A DNA stretch of 64,000 nucleotides from Hedera helix (lineage: Eukaryota > Streptophyta > Magnoliopsida > Apiales > Araliaceae): NCBI GenBank assembly GCA_947179155.2, contig OX359270.1:22043056-22107055 (forward strand), written 5' to 3'. The first letter of the stretch is position 1. Every line of letters starts with the position of its first letter. The position numbers and the translations under genes are program-made. Positions 59,700 through 64,000 of the stretch are shown here, piece after piece. The notes under the pieces are model-generated. The model did not search any database and was not told the DNA's origin. It saw only the letters and a list, made by a program, of their open reading frames with translations.

Positions 59700-60880
59700 A
59701 ATAAATCAGATATTTACTCAACCCCAATTTCTTAGTTCCAAATAATAAACACCTTTTGGATAAATAAAATGGCCACCAAAAGTATATCTATCTATGTTTG
59801 GTTGAACGCTCCCCTAAAACAGTTTTTTTAGACAAATTTATGTATATGCCTATTTGGATTTAATGATGACAAAATAATATTTGCTAACTGTTTTATGTGA
59901 AATATTAATGTAACAATGTTAGAATCATATGATAATTTTTGTGATCTTGAAGATGTGTGTTATATAATCCTTAAAGTTATATTTGAAGTCATTTAATGCT
60001 TGTGTTCAAAAGAAAAGAAAGAAAAAGAAAAATCAGACAAATGACAAATGTGAAGTTATAAATATTTGTTACAACTTTGTTACAGTACTTATAAATAATA
60101 ATCATTGTAAAAGAATTTAGAGTATCAAATTTGTTATGATGATCCATATCTAAAAGATAGACTAGGATTAGGGATCAAATTTGTTAGATTGATCCAAAAG
60201 GTAAACTTGTATTATCCTTAAAAGAATGATAGAATGTAAAAGGACACTAGGATCAAAAGTGTTAGGTTGAATCCAAATATTGAGTGATATCAATAATGTA
60301 ATAGATTATGATTGAAATCTTAGAAGATAAAACAATAGAAGAATTACAAGATCAGATCGTAGTGCTTACTATTAAAGAGAGATCGTATAGAAGATTCGAG
60401 GGCATATTGTTACATTAAGATCGCATAGCAAGATCAAGATCGTATTACAATAGCTGAATTGCTTTCAAATCATTCAATCCTCATGAGAAGTGCAAAAGGA
60501 AGATCACCAAGCAAAGAATAACAAGTTGAAGAATATAGAACAAGGAATACTTGTCAAAACCACTAGGGATAAAACTGAACAGATTAAATGAAGAGGATTT
60601 TGAGCTACGTAGGAGAAAATTATGGAGCACAAGAATATATCAAGGAGAAAGAATCATAAAAATGCAAAAGTCATCCCATAAGAGCAACACAAAGAAAGAG
60701 TTCATAGAATTTTATCAAGTAGACTCATTACAGCACATCAAAGACATAAGTCTCTAGCTAAAGAAGTAAAGATGAAAACTCACAGATGCTAAAAAGACTA
60801 ATGTACTCAAGATCGAAGATTGAAACTGAATTGAATATCCTTAGATTGTTTAGTTACAAATTTTGTTGAATTTTCTAAAA
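59700..60880. other. unassigned repeat-like DNA
   Basis: Contains TTTAATGATGACAAAATAAT (59868-59887) and several imperfect repeats with GGATCAAA.TTGTTA.ATTGATCC (60160-60280), a style seen in some LTRs. No boundaries, PBS or coding domain were found. A 68-codon frame (60551-60757) has no recognised similarity. Confidence 0.3.
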
Positions 60881-61845
60881 TAATTATATGCTCCTTAATA
60901 GTTTGCGCTTCATTTAATATCATTTCACGTGAAATTTCCAATTTATTTGATCATTCCTATTGAACTTTAACCGTTATTTTTGAACTATGAATCTTGAATC
61001 TCATTCTTGAATTTAACTCCACATTATGTTGATAATTTGGACATTATTTGAATCTACACAAAGTAACATTGTAAACTTTCGATAACTATTGTTTATCCTA
61101 TTATTCTCCTTCTTTTGTCCATCATTTATATCACTGTAATTTGTATTGATCATCAAAAATTAAGTTACGAATATCTTTGGCCTAAGTGCAAATATAATAT
61201 TATTATGAATATCTGTGGCCTAGGACATAGATGATATGATTGGTGAATGTCTTTGGCCTGGGGCAAAGACGATATGATTGTTGAGTGTCTTTTAGGATAC
61301 GTGGTAAAAAAGTTCTCTTTGGCCCGTGGTAAAGAAGAATTATTGTTTGACATGATTATGACCAGTGGTGTTTCAGATGATAAAAATTGATGATGATTTT
61401 TCTGAAAAAGAGAAGCTAGTAGATATTATAGTTTGCATGATTCTTCTAATGGATTGCTCATTCCGCTGCTATTATTGATCTAAATCTTGTTGTTTATTAT
61501 ATTCTATCAATAACTCAACTGTTGAAAGCTAATGATAATTTACTCATTATTATTTTAGTCATGATATTTCTTTACTGGGCTATTTGAGCTCATCTTTTTT
61601 TTTTATTTCATTGTTCTTTAACAGGAGATGAGAGAGTAGAGGGGACTAGCCAGAGGATGGAGTGAAGGTCCGAGTGATAGTTGTAGTAGTCTTTATAGAT
61701 TGTAAAATAGTGTGACAATAATAGTGAAGACTTAGTTGTGTATTATTAAACACTGTATTGTTGTACTTGTATCGTATTGTAATAGTTGTTGTGTAATTTG
61801 ACGACTCAAGTTGGGCTGTGTAGGCTCGAATTTGGAGGCATCATA
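60880..61845 (+). mobile_element. Tek4 5' LTR (family B), 5'-truncated
   Basis: From about 60880 it follows the second half of S3 (blocks TTGAACTTTAACCGTTAT, TTTGGACATTATTTGAATCT, TCTTTGGCC...) and ends GAATTTGGAGGCATCATA, a mutated form of the GGGGGCGTCACA end. The palindrome variant TGAGCTCA is at 61585-61592. The U3 and promoter part are missing. Confidence 0.75.
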
Positions 61846-61847
61846 GT

Positions 61848-61860
61848 TTGTATTAGAGCT
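61848..61860 (+). other. Tek4 primer-binding site, degenerate
   Basis: TTGTATTAGAGC, the iMet site TGGTATCAGAGC with a G lost and a C-to-T change, lies 2-3 nt after the LTR end. Confidence 0.75.
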
Positions 61861-62044
61861 TAGGGATATGGTCTTTAATTGAGATCTGGGGTTAGAACTA
61901 GGAGGGGAAAGACGAATAGAATCAGTCACTAATGTGTTCTACCTAAATTAATTTTTGTTATCTAATCAGTCAGTTTGGATGTGGGGATGAGAAATGACTA
62001 GTTAGTTTGTTCAACTAACCTTTATTTTATGACCGCAGTTAAGA

Positions 62045-63080
62045 ATGACTTCTAAAAATCAAGGAATGAACTATTTAATGTCCGAGGCGAATGTGGCTGA
62101 GAATCAGGAAGTGACAAATAATCCTCTTATAAACTAAGAAAATAATGCTTCTGATAACATAATGAATGATGGTTTCTTTAAGAATTTCATGCTGGTCATG
62201 CAGAATCAGGCAAGAGGAAATCCATTCAATAATAACGGTGAAAATGCTAGTAATGCAAGGATGGTCACTGTCAAACAATTTAAAGAGTTGGGACCACCTG
62301 AGTTTATAGGAAAGCCCAATCCACTCAAGGCAGATGCATGAATCAAACAGATAACAAAGATATTTGATGTCCTACGTTGTCCTGACAATCAGAAGGTTCC
62401 ATTCACCACCTTCATGTTATAAGGAGAGGCGGACCATTGGTGGAAAGCGGTAAAACGTGCCCATCACTTGGCACTCGAGATGTCCTGGGAAGAGTTTCAT
62501 GAACTGTTTAACAAGGAATAATTTTCAAAAAGTATTTGTCATATGAAATAGGTGGAGTTTATCAAGTTGGAGTAGGGGAACATAATTATCTCATAGTATG
62601 AGGCCAAGTTTGTTGAGTTATCTTGATTTGCACCCCATCTGGTGGACGATGAAGCACGAATGAGTCGTATGCTCTTACGAGGTTTGAGATCCAAAATTCA
62701 TCAAAACCTCATCTCTCATAAATTTTGTTTATATTCAGATATTGTGGATAGGACTCAAAGGGTGGAGGGAGCAAACAATTAAAATATTATAGCCAAGAGT
62801 CAATGACTAGTAAAGAGAGAGAAATAACGACAACAATCACTAGAACGAGAACTATAAAGGAGACCATCACCATTTCAGAAATGGTAACCACTTCGGTGAT
62901 AATCCCAGCTCAAATAACAGTAGAGGGGAATCAAGTGGGAACAACTTTAAGAGGAAGAGATCTCATAATGATTACGGAAGGGCATCAACATCAGCACCAG
63001 CACCGGCACCAGTTTTAAGGGGAGGAGATTGACCACCAGTAAGATGCTATAAGTATGGTCAGAAGGGTCACATCAGTCTG
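62045..63080 (+). pseudogene. Tek4 gag
   Basis: Starts at an ATG (62045). The capsid domain is visible in pieces: FKELGPPEFIGKPNPLKADA, IFDVLRCPDNQKVPFTTFML, GEADHWWKAVKRAH, SWEEFHELFNKE, YEAKFVELS, RMSRMLLRGLRSKI. Stops (about 62340, 62419, 62520, 62551) and frameshifts are frequent; several read TAG or TAA at positions where a Gln or Trp codon is expected. A first zinc knuckle at about 63045-63090 reads CYKYGQKGHISLNC, with the second Cys changed to Tyr. Confidence 0.85.
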
Positions 63081-63101
63081 AACTGTACTCAGTAATTCAA
63101 G

Positions 63102-63617
63102 TTGTGCTACAGTTGTGGGAAGGAAGGACATATTACACGATTTTGTCCTATTATAAAATTAAGTCTAGCTGCAATGATGACTCCAAAAGCTAGCACGGAC
63201 AAGGAAAAATTTGTAGTTCAGGGAAAAGCTTTTGTTGTGACATCCCAAAGAGCACAGAGCCCGAGCGAGGTGATAACTAGTAAACTACTCATAAATTCTT
63301 GTGAAGTCTATGCTCTGTTAGATACAGACTCTACCCACTCTTTTATCTCACCTACATGTGCTCACCGTTTAAACTTGACTTTTGAAAACTTAGACTTTGA
63401 CTTATCAATTGAAACACCATCGGGAAAAATAGCCATTACAACTACTGTCCATAAATCTTGCTTAGTTCAAATCAACAACCTCACATTACCCATTGACCTT
63501 ATTTTTTTGAAAATGCATGAATTTGATGTGATTTTAGGAATTGATTGGTTTACTAACCATCATGCTAAAATTGATTATTTTCAAAAGATCATTAGTTTTC
63601 ATATTCTTAACCTGTAA
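63102..63617 (+). pseudogene. Tek4 zinc knuckle and aspartic protease, cut by an LTR
   Basis: The frame opens with an intact CCHC knuckle (CYSCGKEGHITRFC). The protease follows with LLINSCEVYALLDTDSTHSFIS, where the catalytic D-S/T-G-A is DTDS, so the essential Gly is lost. Then come VILGIDWF (the LGMDWL block) and HHAKIDYFQKII. The last codons, from 63613, belong to an inserted LTR; RT and integrase are not in the window unless they lie beyond it. Confidence 0.85.
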
Positions 63618-64000
63618 TAACCACGAATTCTATGTATCATTATAATTATAATTATTAAATAATTAGCAGCGAATTAAAATTTTTGTACTAATTATTTGTG
63701 CATTAAATAATTGAAGGAATATACTTGTGTATGTGTACATTTATCTTATAGGATAGCAAGGTGGTAGAATAATTATTAAAGCAAGTCTAATTGGATTATA
63801 TTTTAAGTCCAAATGATGTATTAACCTAGGTATAATAAAGTAACTTAGTAGTCTATATATTTAATTAAAGGTTGGTTCATGATATAATTTAACTAGCCCA
63901 ATGCTTACCTTTATTAAATGTAACATGTATTAGTAAATGTTAGCCCAATGGAATAAATAATTTAAGCCCAAACAAATTAAATGAAGAAGCCAAATACATT
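63613..64000 (+). mobile_element. LTR of the S4 family, start only
   Basis: Begins TGTAATAACCACGAATTCTA and follows the start of S4 (read from 40298 downward) to the window end, including GATTATATTTTAAGTC and AGCCCAATG blocks. The left half of its duplication would be TAACC (63608-63612). Whether it is a solo LTR or a full element cannot be seen. Confidence 0.85.

Noticed and set aside
60355..60362. GTAGTG as the right CACTA terminus
   Set aside because: It lacks the CCATTTTTTTTGTAGTG context and subterminal repeats.
1..64000. tRNA, rRNA or other structured RNA genes
   Set aside because: None recognised; the only tRNA-like matches are the retroelement primer-binding sites.

Overview
The window looks like nuclear DNA of an angiosperm, probably a dicot. 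It is very AT-rich, has plant-type split genes and plant TATA boxes, and carries Ty3/gypsy LTR retrotransposons primed by initiator-Met tRNA (TGGTATCAGAGC). It also holds hAT, Mutator-like and CACTA DNA transposons. Nearly all of it is transposon-derived. Host-gene material is limited to the first two coding exons of exocyst subunit SEC8 (minus strand, 1820-2705), one intact single-exon gene for a small probably secreted peptide (minus strand, 49551-49859), and a broken first part of an MCA1/MCA2-type calcium-channel gene (59301-59694). || Layout. 1-3110: SEC8 5' end; its intron 1 contains a 370-bp hAT MITE. 3111-5950: AT-rich intergenic DNA with a Micron-like element lying between two (TA)n tracts. 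5950-13110: retroelement Tek1 (long 5' LTR, PBS at 9171, non-coding interior carrying an 838-bp hAT element, truncated 3' LTR). 13110-16339: 3' part of the pol gene of Tek2 (Tekay/Del-like), followed by its 3' LTR (LTR-C, 16340-32136). LTR-C is blown up by nested insertions: solo LTR S1 (19751-29465) contains solo LTR S2 (21336-26834), which contains solo LTR S3 (21839-24656). Each of the three has a perfect 5-bp target duplication. A 1.6-kb MULE and a hAT fragment also sit in LTR-C. 32137-45552: Tek3, with an extra acidic/coiled-coil ORF before gag, then gag, protease, RT, RNase H and integrase (split by solo LTR S4, 36883-40298), and its 3' LTR. 45553-47870: minus-strand Tat-like element cut by Tek3. 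47870-53100: mostly unassigned AT-rich DNA holding the peptide gene. 53108-54747: Tat-like solo LTR inserted in a mudrA-type MULE remnant (54859-55571), which is itself cut by a minus-strand LTR (S5, 55572-58236). 58237 onward: CACTA terminus, then the MCA fragment and unassigned repeat-like DNA. 60880-63612: Tek4 (LTR end, PBS, gag, protease), cut at 63613 by an LTR of the S4 family that runs off the window. || How it fits together. The region is a graveyard of mostly Tekay/Del-lineage elements. All coding regions carry stops or frameshifts, and several stops are C-to-T or G-to-A changes when Tek2 and Tek3 are compared. The most unusual shared feature is an LTR module found in otherwise divergent LTR families: a palindrome (TGAGCAAnnnnnTTGCTCA or a variant) followed about 30-45 bases later by an acceptor-like CAG/TAG and a short open frame encoding a lysine/glycine-rich tail. 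Boundaries given with matching target duplications are firm; others are marked approximate.
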